Shown piece by piece: positions 18,454 to 25,949 of a stretch of 64,000 nucleotides of DNA. The stretch covers positions 94,026 to 158,025 of the forward strand of contig UCJD01000032.1 of assembly GCA_900472605.1 (NCBI GenBank), given 5' to 3'. Position 1 is the stretch's first letter. Each line of letters opens with the position of its first letter. The DNA comes from Hyphomicrobiales bacterium (GTDB taxonomy: Bacteria; Pseudomonadota; Alphaproteobacteria; Rhizobiales; Rhizobiaceae). The notes below the pieces were generated by a model. It searched no databases. It saw only the letters and a program-made list of their open reading frames with translations, and was not told the origin of the DNA. Made by a program: the position numbers and the translations under genes.

Positions 18454-19158
18454 ATGACAGTAGAAAAAGTGGCGCTGGTGACGGCAGGCGGAAGCGGCAT
18501 GGGCGCGGATGCCGCCAAGCGCCTGGCGGCCGATGGCTTCAAGCTTGCCATCCTCTCTTCCTCAGGGAAGGGCGAGGCTCTGGCCAAGGAATTGGGCGGT
18601 GTCGGCGTCACGGGGTCGAACCAGTCGAACGACGATATCAAACGCCTTGTCGATCTCGCTATGCAGGCCTGGGGTCGCATCGATGTGCTTGTCAACAGCG
18701 CCGGGCACGGCCCGCGCGCGCCGATCCTCGATATCACCGACGAGGACTGGCACAAGGGCATGGACGTCTACCTGATGAACGTCATCCGCCCGACCCGGAT
18801 CGTGACGCCGATCATGCAGGCACAGAAGGCTGGAGCGATCGTCAATATCTCTACCGCCTGGGCTTTCGAGCCGTCCTCGATGTTCCCGACTTCGGCGGTC
18901 TTCCGCGCCGGTCTTGCCTCCTTCACCAAGATCTTCGCCGACACCTATGCGGTAGACAACATCCGCATGAACAACGTTCTGCCAGGCTGGATCGACAGCC
19001 TGCCGGCAACCGAGGAGCGCCGCGAATCGGTGCCGATGAAGCGCTACGGCAAGAGCGACGAGATCGCGGCGACCGTCGCGTTTCTGGCATCGGAGGGTGC
19101 GGGATATATCACCGGGCAGAACATCAAGGTGGATGGCGGGCTCGGCCGGTCGGTTTGA
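18454..19158 (+). CDS. Atypical short-chain dehydrogenase/reductase
   Basis: SDR-fold protein of about 234 residues. The nucleotide motif is TAGGSGMG, the NAG-like motif VNSAGHG, the catalytic Ser is in VNISTAW, and the C-terminal PGW and DGG elements are in place. The position where YxxxK is expected reads FPTSAVFRAGLASFTK, so both the catalytic Tyr and Lys appear replaced. The protein may therefore have altered chemistry or only bind cofactor. The ATG at 18454 has AGGGTGG at good spacing and is preferred to the GTG nine bases earlier. It is divergent from a LysR regulator that probably controls it. Confidence 0.8.
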   Translation: MTVEKVALVTAGGSGMGADAAKRLAADGFKLAILSSSGKGEALAKELGGVGVTGSNQSNDDIKRLVDLAMQAWGRIDVLVNSAGHGPRAPILDITDEDWHKGMDVYLMNVIRPTRIVTPIMQAQKAGAIVNISTAWAFEPSSMFPTSAVFRAGLASFTKIFADTYAVDNIRMNNVLPGWIDSLPATEERRESVPMKRYGKSDEIAATVAFLASEGAGYITGQNIKVDGGLGRSV

Positions 19159-19180
19159 CCGCAACAGCCGATATCACGAA

Positions 19181-19210
19181 ATCAAGCGGCCTTTTTCGCG
19201 GCCGCTTGAT
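19181..19210 (+). terminator. Hairpin after the SDR gene
   Basis: ATCAAGCGGCC (19181-19191) pairs perfectly with GGCCGCTTGAT (19200-19210), giving an 11-bp stem; the loop contains TTTTT and no T-run follows. It is probably a transcription end or mRNA 3'-stabilising hairpin separating the SDR gene from ahpC. Confidence 0.5.
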
Positions 19211-19233
19211 AAAGGTCAGATCGCAGACCGGTG

Positions 19234-19270
19234 ATAGACGTAACCTATCGAAATATTTTTCTTTATCTAT
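19234..19270 (+). promoter_or_regulatory. Candidate OxyR binding site upstream of ahpC
   Basis: ATAGACGTAACCTAT (19234-19248) and TTTTTCTTTATCTAT (19256-19270) are two 15-base elements separated by exactly 7 bases. This matches the known OxyR arrangement of tandem ATAGntnnnanCTAT elements with N7 spacing. The first copy has both ATAG and CTAT; the second keeps A and CTAT. It ends 78 bases before the ahpC start, and an oxyR gene lies 2.3 kb downstream. Confidence 0.6.
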
Positions 19271-19348
19271 TTCATTTATCGCCACCCCCTGTTTATGTTG
19301 CGGCGCGAAAGCGGGTTTTCGCTTCGCAGCAATTTCACAGGAGCCTTC

Positions 19349-19912
19349 ATGTCCCTTATCAATACATCCATTAAACCCTTCAAGGCACAGGCCTACAAGC
19401 AGGGCAAATTCATTGACGTGACCGATACCGATACCAAGGGCAAGTGGGCGGTATTCTTCTTTTATCCTGCTGACTTTACCTTCGTTTGCCCGACTGAGCT
19501 CGGCGATGTCGCCGACCACTACGCCGAACTGCAGCGCATGGACGTCGAGGTCTACTCGGTTTCCACCGACACGCACTTCACGCACAAGGCCTGGCACGAC
19601 AGCTCCGAGACGATCGGCAAGATTCAGTATACGATGATCGGCGACCCGACGGGCACGATCAGCCGCAACTTCGAGGTCATGCGCGAAGCCGAAGGTCTTG
19701 CCGACCGCGGCACCTTCGTCGTCGATCCGGATGGCGTCATCCAGGCGATGGAAGTGACCGCCGAAGGCGTTGGCCGTAACGCAGCCGACCTGCTGCGTCG
19801 CATCAAGGCAGCGCAGTATGTCCGCGCGCATCCGGGTGAAGTTTGCCCGGCCAAGTGGGAAGAGGGCGAAAAGACGCTCGCTCCGTCGCTGCACCTCGTC
19901 GGCAAGATCTGA
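19349..19912 (+). CDS. ahpC: Alkyl hydroperoxide reductase subunit C (peroxiredoxin)
   Basis: Typical two-cysteine peroxiredoxin of 187 residues that reduces H2O2 and organic peroxides in the cytosol, recycled by AhpF. The peroxidatic cysteine is in FTFVCPTELGD and the resolving cysteine in GEVCPAKWEEG. The start MSLINTSIKPFKAQAY is the enterobacterial-type AhpC N-terminus and follows CACAGGAGCC, so the longer upstream reading is rejected. It is followed by ahpF and oxyR in the same direction, with a candidate OxyR site in front. Confidence 0.96.
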   Translation: MSLINTSIKPFKAQAYKQGKFIDVTDTDTKGKWAVFFFYPADFTFVCPTELGDVADHYAELQRMDVEVYSVSTDTHFTHKAWHDSSETIGKIQYTMIGDPTGTISRNFEVMREAEGLADRGTFVVDPDGVIQAMEVTAEGVGRNAADLLRRIKAAQYVRAHPGEVCPAKWEEGEKTLAPSLHLVGKI

Positions 19913-19928
19913 CGTTCAAATGCCAAGT

Positions 19929-19954
19929 CACCCTCCGGTCCAGACTGGAGGGTG
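19929..19954 (+). other. Intercistronic hairpin between ahpC and ahpF
   Basis: CACCCTCC (19929-19936) pairs with GGAGGGTG (19947-19954), extended inward by a G-T and a G-C pair. No T-run follows, so a partial attenuator, RNA-processing or ahpC mRNA-stabilising hairpin is more likely than a full terminator. This would give more AhpC than AhpF. Confidence 0.5.
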
Positions 19955-20019
19955 GCAGCCAATGCCATATTCAGCGCCCTAACCGTGGCGCGGCCATACA
20001 TTTTTTAGCGGAGTGTCCC

Positions 20020-21600
20020 ATGCTCGACGAGAATCTGAAGTCCCAATTGAAGGGCTATCTGGAACGGGTCGTTCGCCCGATCGCGATCACAGCTTCGGTC
20101 AATGAAAGCGCCAAGTCGAAAGAGATGTCGGAGCTTCTCGCCGAACTGGTCGCGCTTTCCGACAAGATCTCTGTCGTGGAAACGCGCGGTGACGGCGAAC
20201 GTGCGCCTTCGTTCGCACTGACGAGCCCTGGCCACGATATCAACCTACGCTTCGCCGGCATTCCGATGGGCCACGAGTTTACCTCGCTTGTGCTCGCTCT
20301 CTTGCAGGTCGGCGGCCATCCGCCGCGCACGGAGCAGGCGATCATCGATCAGATCAAGGATCTCGACGGCGACTTCGTGTTCGAGACCTATTTCTCGCTC
20401 ACCTGCCAGAATTGCCCCGATGTCGTGCAGGCGCTGAACCTGATGGCCGTTTTGAACCCGCGCGTGAAGCATGTGGCGATCGATGGCGGCGTGTTTCCGG
20501 CCGAAGTCCAAAGCCGGCAGGTCATGTCGGTGCCGACGGTCTATCTCAACGGCCAGCTGTTCGGCCAAGGTCGCATGGAAGTCGAGGAGATCGTCTCCAA
20601 GCTCGACACAAACTCCGCAGCACGTGCTGCGGAAAAGCTGAACGGTCGCGAAGCGTATGACGTTCTGGTCATCGGTGGCGGGCCGGCAGGTGCGGCCGCG
20701 GCAATCTACGCCGCGCGCAAGGGCATCCGCACCGGCGTTGCCGCCGAACGCTTCGGCGGACAGGTTCTCGACACAATGGCGATCGAGAATTTCATCTCCG
20801 TGCCGCACACCGAGGGACCGCAGTTCGCGGCCTCGCTGGAAGCCCATGTCAAAGAATACGACGTCGACGTGATGAACCTCCAGCGCGCTGAAAAGCTCGT
20901 TCCAGGCAAGGACATGATCGCGGTCGAACTCGCGAACGGCGCCACGCTGCGCTCGAAGACGGTTATCCTGTCGACCGGCGCGCGCTGGCGGCAGATGGGG
21001 GTTCCCGGCGAGGACCAGTATCGCAACAAGGGCGTTGCCTATTGCCCGCATTGCGACGGCCCGCTGTTCAAGGGCAAGCGCGTCGCCGTCATCGGCGGTG
21101 GAAACTCCGGCGTCGAAGCGGCGATCGATCTTGCCAACATCGTCAGCCACGTGACGCTGATCGAGTTCGACAACAAACTGCGGGCGGATGACGTGCTGCA
21201 GCGCAAGCTGCGCAGCCTTCCGAATGTCGATATCCTGCTCTCCGCCAAAACGACGGAAGTGCTGGGCGATGGCCAGAAGGTGACCGGGCTCGTCTACGAG
21301 AACCGCGTTGCCGGTCAACGCCACACACTTGGTCTGGAGGGTATCTTCGTCCAGATCGGCCTGCTTCCGAACACCGAATGGCTGAAGGGCGCCGTTGAAC
21401 TGTCGCCACGCGGCGAGATCATCGTCGATCATCACGGTCAGACCTCCGTTCCCGGTGTCTTCGCCGCAGGCGATTGCACCACCGTACCTTACAAGCAGAT
21501 CGTGATTGCACTCGGCGAGGGCGCGAAGGCATCGCTTGCGGCCTTCGATCATCTGATCCGCACGTCAAGCCCGGACGAGGACGCGGTCAAGGCGGCGTGA
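20020..21600 (+). CDS. ahpF: Alkyl hydroperoxide reductase subunit F
   Basis: Flavoprotein disulfide reductase of 526 residues that passes electrons from NADH to AhpC. The N-terminal part is the tandem thioredoxin-fold domain with redox pair TCQNCPDVV. The thioredoxin reductase-like part has FAD motif VIGGGPAGAAAA, redox pair YCPHCDG, NAD motif VIGGGNSGVEAA and the final VFAAGDCTTVPYKQI. The ATG at 20020 begins MLDENLKSQLKGYLERV, the normal AhpF N-terminus. The longer reading overlapping ahpC is rejected. Confidence 0.96.
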   Translation: MLDENLKSQLKGYLERVVRPIAITASVNESAKSKEMSELLAELVALSDKISVVETRGDGERAPSFALTSPGHDINLRFAGIPMGHEFTSLVLALLQVGGHPPRTEQAIIDQIKDLDGDFVFETYFSLTCQNCPDVVQALNLMAVLNPRVKHVAIDGGVFPAEVQSRQVMSVPTVYLNGQLFGQGRMEVEEIVSKLDTNSAARAAEKLNGREAYDVLVIGGGPAGAAAAIYAARKGIRTGVAAERFGGQVLDTMAIENFISVPHTEGPQFAASLEAHVKEYDVDVMNLQRAEKLVPGKDMIAVELANGATLRSKTVILSTGARWRQMGVPGEDQYRNKGVAYCPHCDGPLFKGKRVAVIGGGNSGVEAAIDLANIVSHVTLIEFDNKLRADDVLQRKLRSLPNVDILLSAKTTEVLGDGQKVTGLVYENRVAGQRHTLGLEGIFVQIGLLPNTEWLKGAVELSPRGEIIVDHHGQTSVPGVFAAGDCTTVPYKQIVIALGEGAKASLAAFDHLIRTSSPDEDAVKAA

Positions 21601-21622
21601 GGCCGGCTATCGCGGTTCTGGA

Positions 21623-22540
21623 ATGACGCTTCGCGAGCTGGAATATCTGATTGCCTTGGCGGATCACCGGCATTTTGGCCGGGCCGCCGAGGCGTGTCTG
21701 GTCAGCCAGCCGACGTTGTCTATGCAAATCAGGAAACTTGAGGAGACCCTTGGCGCTCCCCTGATCGAACGTACGCCGCGCACGGTCATGCTGACGCCGT
21801 TCGGCGCGGATGCCGTCGAACGGGCAAGGCGTATCATGCGGGAGGTCGCCGAGATCAGATCCTCGGCGCTCCGCAGCCTCAACCCTGAGGTAGGGACCCT
21901 GCGTCTCGGAATATTCCCGACGCTCGCACCCTATTTTCTCCCACACGCGGTACCACGCATACACAGGCAGTTCCCTCGACTGGAGACTTTGCTGATCGAG
22001 GAGAAGAGCGATGCACTCCTGGCGCGCCTCAGAAGCGGCAATCTCGATGCCGCGATCCTCGCTCTTCCCGTTAGCGACGATCACCTGAAGGCCGAGTTTC
22101 TCTTCGAGGAAGATTTCCTGCTCGCCGTTCCCGGAACGCATCCGCTGGCAAGGCGGCAGTCCCTGGTACTCCAGGATCTTGATCGCTACGACCTCATGCT
22201 CCTGGAGGAAGGGCATTGCCTGCGCGACCAGGCGCTGGATGTGTGTCGCTTGTCGGGCGCGAGCGAACGCACCTCGTTTCGCGCCACCAGCCTGGAGACA
22301 TTGCGCCAGATGGTTGGCGCCAATGTCGGGATCACGCTTCTGCCTGAACTTGCCGCGCTGCATCCGGCGTCAGGCGATATCAGGCTACTGCGTTTCGATG
22401 GTATATCTCCGAACCGGCGGATTGGCATCTGCTGGCGGACGGGTTCGGCAATGGGCGCATTTCTGGAGAGTATCGCCAACCTCCTGCGCGAGGTTGCCCA
22501 GGAGTTGCTCGCCGACATCAGGCAGCCGCCGGCGGCCTAA
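21623..22540 (+). CDS. oxyR: Peroxide-sensing regulator OxyR
   Basis: LysR-family regulator of 305 residues. The DNA-binding N-terminus is MTLRELEYLIALADHRHFG. The redox switch motif EEGHCLRDQALDVC places cysteines at residues 199 and 208, the same numbers as in E. coli OxyR. The ATSLETLRQMVGANVGITLLPELA segment is also OxyR-specific. It starts 22 bases after the ahpF stop in the same direction, so it may be co-transcribed with the genes it activates, giving positive feedback on peroxide exposure. Confidence 0.93.
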   Translation: MTLRELEYLIALADHRHFGRAAEACLVSQPTLSMQIRKLEETLGAPLIERTPRTVMLTPFGADAVERARRIMREVAEIRSSALRSLNPEVGTLRLGIFPTLAPYFLPHAVPRIHRQFPRLETLLIEEKSDALLARLRSGNLDAAILALPVSDDHLKAEFLFEEDFLLAVPGTHPLARRQSLVLQDLDRYDLMLLEEGHCLRDQALDVCRLSGASERTSFRATSLETLRQMVGANVGITLLPELAALHPASGDIRLLRFDGISPNRRIGICWRTGSAMGAFLESIANLLREVAQELLADIRQPPAA

Positions 22541-22547
22541 AACGACG

Positions 22548-23075
22548 TTACTTCCATTCCCAAAGGAGCGTGTTCGAGAACGGCCTTGAGCGGATCAGGA
22601 GGTCGGGTTGCGTGAGCTTGGTCTCGAAGGTCGCAGCATCAGCGTCACCATTCAGTCCGACGAAAAGCATCTTCATCGAAGCACCGCGCGATTGGCCCTT
22701 CTTTCGGTAGGCGAACTGGACCGCGCAGGTGGGGTATTCCCATCCCACGGTAAGCGCTTCCGCGAACGCTTCCTCGCCGAGCCCGTTCGCCCGACCCGTC
22801 GACCCCAGGAACTGGCCGAGGCCGAAGAACCCAGAAAAGACCCGGTATGCCGTCTCCTGCGACATCTGCGTGCCTTGGCCGCTTGCCGTGTCGCGACGAT
22901 AGAACAGGCTGTCCACCTGCCCCTGCTTGCGGCCCATGGCGTAGCTGATGAGGTTCTTCTGGGCGAGCAGCTCCATCGTCAGATCGTAGGTCTGGTAGGC
23001 GCTGGGGTCTGTGTGCAGATCGTCGATACGTGCCTTCAGATCAACAACGTAATCACGATAAAATGCGGCGCTCAT
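22548..23075 (-). CDS. Conserved hypothetical protein, 175 residues
   Basis: I do not recognise a family. The ATG at 23075 (MSAAFYRDYVVDLKARIDDL) follows GAGGAAACGCCG; the longer reading from 23207 adds a basic stretch without support. The protein is soluble, has no signal peptide, contains Tyr- and Gly-rich segments (YRVFSGFFGLGQFLGSTG, TVGWEYPTCAVQFAYRKKG) and ends NTLLWEWK. Its stop is 7 bases from the oxyR stop, convergent. Codon usage looks like that of its neighbours, supporting a real gene. Confidence 0.65.
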   Translation of the reverse strand: MSAAFYRDYVVDLKARIDDLHTDPSAYQTYDLTMELLAQKNLISYAMGRKQGQVDSLFYRRDTASGQGTQMSQETAYRVFSGFFGLGQFLGSTGRANGLGEEAFAEALTVGWEYPTCAVQFAYRKKGQSRGASMKMLFVGLNGDADAATFETKLTQPDLLIRSRPFSNTLLWEWK

Positions 23076-23164
23076 CGGCGTTTCCTCATGCTTCTCGAGG
23101 CGTGGTAGCAGAAAACGCGCAAATTCCAAGGGGGCTAGCGACTTGCGCAGCCAAGGCCGTGTGG

Positions 23165-23176
23165 CGCAAATTTGCG
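23165..23176. promoter_or_regulatory. Palindrome upstream of the 175-residue gene
   Basis: CGCAAATTTGCG is a perfect 12-bp palindrome about 90 bases upstream of the hypothetical gene start at 23075 and about 90 bases before the small RNA. It could be an operator for either. Regulator unknown. Confidence 0.25.
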
Positions 23177-23261
23177 ACAGAAGCTGCGCGCCACGCGCAT
23201 AACGCATAGCTGTTCTGCAGAATTGTGCCTATGATTTGAGCGTGCTTGCTGTATAAACAAA

Positions 23262-23419
23262 TCATCGAAGCGATGCACCTCCTCCCGCAGAGCTTCGAGT
23301 TGCAGGTGGCCTTATCCTCCTCCCAAGGGCGCCTGTGGGAATGACAGCACTCCTCCTCCCAGCTGTCATTCGGTTATTTTCGAAAAGCCTGCCGCACCTC
23401 CTCCCGCGGCAGGCTTTTT
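23262..23419 (+). ncRNA. CUCCUCCC-loop small RNA with four anti-SD hairpins
   Basis: Four consecutive hairpins each expose a CCTCCTCCC-type loop. Hairpin 1: TCGAAGC (23265-23271) with GCTTCGA (23292-23298), inner TGC/GCA, loop ACCTCCTCCC. Hairpin 2: 23303-23335, loop ATCCTCCTCCC. Hairpin 3: AATGACAGC (23340-23348) with GCTGTCATT (23362-23370). Hairpin 4: 13-bp stem 23383-23395/23406-23418, loop ACCTCCTCCC, ending in TTTTT as terminator. The stem sequences differ while the loops are the same, so RNA structure and loop are what is conserved. The loop is complementary to GGGAGGAGG, a Shine-Dalgarno sequence. This matches the alphaproteobacterial CUCCUCCC RNAs (cuckoo RNAs: Rhodobacter CcsR, Sinorhizobium NfeR1/alpha-r14), which repress translation. 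A -10-like TATAAA lies at 23252-23257; no convincing -35 was found. Confidence 0.85.
23383..23419 (+). terminator. Terminator of the small RNA (fourth hairpin)
   Basis: A perfect 13-bp stem AAAAGCCTGCCGC / GCGGCAGGCTTTT with loop ACCTCCTCCC runs into TTTTT. It doubles as the fourth anti-Shine-Dalgarno hairpin. On the minus strand the AAAA side would give TTTT, so it can also end transcription downstream of gabD. Confidence 0.88.
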
Positions 23420-23518
23420 CGATTCTGGCCCACGCGTTCTTCAGGTTTCAGTTTTCCGGATCAGACGGCAGCGTCAGCGCGCAAACCATCCGGCTTGCGC
23501 GCCTTTCGTTCCGGTGCG

Positions 23519-24973
23519 TCAGCTGATGCCACCGAGGCAGACGTATTTGATCTCGGTGAACTCCTCGATGCCGTATCGAGATCCCTCGCGGCCGAGACCA
23601 GAGAGCTTGACGCCGCCGAATGGGGCTTCCGCTGTCGAGATCAGACCCGTATTGACGCCGACCATCCCGTATTCCAGCGCCTCGGCGACACGAAACACGC
23701 GCGCGAGGTCCTTTGCGTAGAAATACGAGGCGAGACCGAATTCGGTATCGTTGGCCTGTTCGATCACATCCACCTCGTCCTTGAAGCGGAAGAGGGGCGC
23801 AAGGGGGCCGAACGTCTCCTCACGCGCGACCGCCATGTCCTTGGTGACGTTGGCGAGAACGGTGGCCTCGTAAAAGGTGCCGCCCAGCGCGTGCGGCTTG
23901 CCGCCCTGGATGATGTTGGCGCCTTTGGCCAACGCGTCGGCGACATGCTCCTCAACCTTGTCGAGTGCCGGCTTGTCGATCAAGGGTCCAAGGATCACGC
24001 CCTCGTCGAAACCATTGCCGGTCTTCAATTTGCCGACAGCATCCGCGAGCTTCTTCGAGAAGGCGTCGTAGACGCCATCCTGCACGTAGAGCCTGTTGGC
24101 GCAAACGCAGGTCTGGCCATTGTTGCGGAACTTGGCAATCAGGGCGCCCTCGACGGCGGCGTCGAGATCAGCGTCGTCGAAGACGATGAAAGGCGCATTG
24201 CCGCCGAGCTCCAGCCCGAGTTTCTTGATCGTTGGCGCGCTCTGCTTGTAGAGTTCGGCGCCGATTTCGGTCGATCCGGTAAAGGTGAGCTTGCGCACGG
24301 TCGGGTTCGAGGTCATCTCCGCGCCGATCGCGGCTGCGGAGCCTGTCAGCACGGAGAAAAGCCCAGCCGGCAGGCCGGCGCGTTCGGCGAGCACGGCGAT
24401 GGCGATCGCCGAAAACGGCGTCTGCGATGCGGGCTTCAGCACCATGGCGCAGCCTGCGGCCAGCGCCGGGCCGGCCTTGCGGGTGATCATCGCATTGGGG
24501 AAATTCCACGGCGTGATTGCAGCCACCACGCCGATCGGCTGTTTCATCACCATGATGCGCTTGTCGGGCTGGTGACCCGGTATCAGATCGCCGTAGATGC
24601 GCCGCGCCTCCTCGGCGAACCATTCGATGAAGCTTGCGCCGTAGACGATCTCACCGGTGGCTTCGGCAAGCGGTTTGCCTTGCTCGAGCGTCAGGATACG
24701 CCCGAGGTCGTCCTTGTTTTCGATCATCAGGTCGAACCATTTGCGCAGGATGCCGGCGCGCTCCTTGGCGGTGCGGGCCGCCCAGCCTTTCTGCGCGACA
24801 CGCGCGGCCTCGATCGCTGCCTTCGTCTCGGTGCCGCCGAGCTTGGGCACACGCCCGATGATCTCTCCGGTCGCCGGATTATTCACCTCGATCGCATTGG
24901 CGGGGTCTGCATCGATCCATTTTCCGCCAACGAGAGCGGCCTGGCGAAAAAGGGAAGGGTCTTTCAGCTGCAT
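23519..24973 (-). CDS. gabD: NAD(P)-dependent succinate-semialdehyde dehydrogenase
   Basis: Aldehyde dehydrogenase of 484 residues that oxidises succinate semialdehyde to succinate, last step of GABA use. Motifs are TPWNFPNAMITRKAGPALAAG, the general-base Glu in LELGGNAPFIVF, the catalytic Cys in NNGQTCVCANR, and EETFGPLAPLFRF. The C-terminus APFGGVKLSGLGREGSRYGIEEFTEIKYVCLGGI is the GabD ending. The ATG at 24973 aligns MQLKDPSLFRQAALVGGKW with the E. coli GabD start and has AGGATGA upstream; an ATG three codons earlier is the alternative. The paired-cysteine CVC at the active site is typical of GabD and can be redox-controlled. Confidence 0.92.
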   Translation of the reverse strand: MQLKDPSLFRQAALVGGKWIDADPANAIEVNNPATGEIIGRVPKLGGTETKAAIEAARVAQKGWAARTAKERAGILRKWFDLMIENKDDLGRILTLEQGKPLAEATGEIVYGASFIEWFAEEARRIYGDLIPGHQPDKRIMVMKQPIGVVAAITPWNFPNAMITRKAGPALAAGCAMVLKPASQTPFSAIAIAVLAERAGLPAGLFSVLTGSAAAIGAEMTSNPTVRKLTFTGSTEIGAELYKQSAPTIKKLGLELGGNAPFIVFDDADLDAAVEGALIAKFRNNGQTCVCANRLYVQDGVYDAFSKKLADAVGKLKTGNGFDEGVILGPLIDKPALDKVEEHVADALAKGANIIQGGKPHALGGTFYEATVLANVTKDMAVAREETFGPLAPLFRFKDEVDVIEQANDTEFGLASYFYAKDLARVFRVAEALEYGMVGVNTGLISTAEAPFGGVKLSGLGREGSRYGIEEFTEIKYVCLGGIS

Positions 24974-25138
24974 CGCATTCATCCTGTTTGACAAGTTGCC
25001 GGCATTGCCGCCGGTACTGATCGGGTCAGCGTCTCTCTGGAGCAGAGGGTAAACTGGTGTCCCGTCCGGCAACGTCAAACTGGCCGAATTGCTGTGGAGT
25101 TGCAACGGGAGGCAACGGCGGCATTTCTCAATGCCGAA

Positions 25139-25165
25139 ATCGGCGCGACCACGGGTCGCGCCGAT
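25139..25165 (-). terminator. Terminator hairpin after the ThuA-like gene
   Basis: ATCGGCGCGACC (25139-25150) and GGTCGCGCCGAT (25154-25165) form a perfect 12-bp stem with a 3-base loop. It follows the ThuA-like stop on the minus strand by 12 bases and is followed by TTTCGG, ending the importer operon. Confidence 0.65.
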
Positions 25166-25177
25166 AATCCGCGAGGC

Positions 25178-25924
25178 TCAGGATTTCTTTGCAGGACGCC
25201 CGTGCAAAGGCTCGGCGCGGTGCCAGTTCTCCAGGATGCGGCCGTCGGTATGCGTCTGCTTTGCCCAGCGGATACCGTTGGAGATGACCTTGTGAATGGT
25301 CTTGTCGTGGTAGATCGGGTAGCTCTCGTGACCGGGGCTGAAGAAGAAGATGCGTCCCCGGCCGCGCTGGAAGGTGCAGCCGCTGCGAAACACCTCGCCA
25401 CCGGAATACCACGAAATGAACACCAGTTCGTCCGGCTGGGGAATATCGAAGGGCTCGCCGTACATCTCGGACGCATTCACCTCGAAATAGGGCGGCAATC
25501 CCTCCGCGATCGGGTGTGAGGGGTTGATCACCCAGACGCGCTCGAGGTCGCCTTCCTGCGTTTCGCGCCAGGAGAGGTTGGCGTTCGTGCCCATCAGGCG
25601 TCGGAAGAGCTTGGAGTGGTGTCCGGAGTGCAGGACGAGCAGCCCCATCCCCTTCAGCACGCGCTGCTGGACACGGTCTATCAGCCCGTCGCTGACATCT
25701 TCATGCGCCATATGGCCCCACCAGAGTAGAACGTCGGTGTCGTTGAGCACTGAATCTGGCAGGCCCTCGTCGGGATCATCCAGCGTGCCGCGACGGATTT
25801 CGAAATCAGGATGCGCAATGCCTGCTGCAATCGCACCGTCAATGCGATCGGGATAAATCTCCTGAACCTCCTTGTGCAGCTGCTCGTGGCGTCCCTCGTT
25901 CCAGATGGTGACCTTGATTGTCAT
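25178..25924 (-). CDS. ThuA-like trehalose utilization protein
   Basis: ThuA-domain protein (class I amidotransferase-like fold) of 248 residues starting MTIKVTIWNEGRHEQLHKEV. Motifs include DTDVLLWWGHMAHEDVSD, GLLVLHSGHHSKLFRRLMGT and FFFSPGHESYPIYHD. In Sinorhizobium thuA and thuB act with the thuEFGK importer on trehalose-type disaccharides through 3-keto intermediates. Here it is the last gene of a binding protein-permease-permease-ATPase operon, and a ThuB-like (MocA-type) oxidoreductase is divergent at the other end. The sugar may be trehalose or another disaccharide. The longer reading from 26014 overlaps the ATPase gene and is rejected. Confidence 0.85.
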   Translation of the reverse strand: MTIKVTIWNEGRHEQLHKEVQEIYPDRIDGAIAAGIAHPDFEIRRGTLDDPDEGLPDSVLNDTDVLLWWGHMAHEDVSDGLIDRVQQRVLKGMGLLVLHSGHHSKLFRRLMGTNANLSWRETQEGDLERVWVINPSHPIAEGLPPYFEVNASEMYGEPFDIPQPDELVFISWYSGGEVFRSGCTFQRGRGRIFFFSPGHESYPIYHDKTIHKVISNGIRWAKQTHTDGRILENWHRAEPLHGRPAKKS

Positions 25925-25949
25925 GATGTCCTCGATGTTATCAACGTGA

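Noticed and set aside
20245..21552. 435-codon minus-strand frame opposite ahpF
   Set aside because: An antisense shadow of a complete and well-recognised AhpF.
23262..23419. CTCCTCCC repeats read as GGGAGGAG ribosome-binding sites on the minus strand
   Set aside because: No start codon follows at proper spacing on the minus strand, and the stems plus terminator explain the repeats.
23335..23526. Plus-strand open frame over the small RNA
   Set aside because: It runs through the hairpins and terminator. The codons over the loops are the shared CCTCCTCCC, which is explained by RNA structure rather than by protein.
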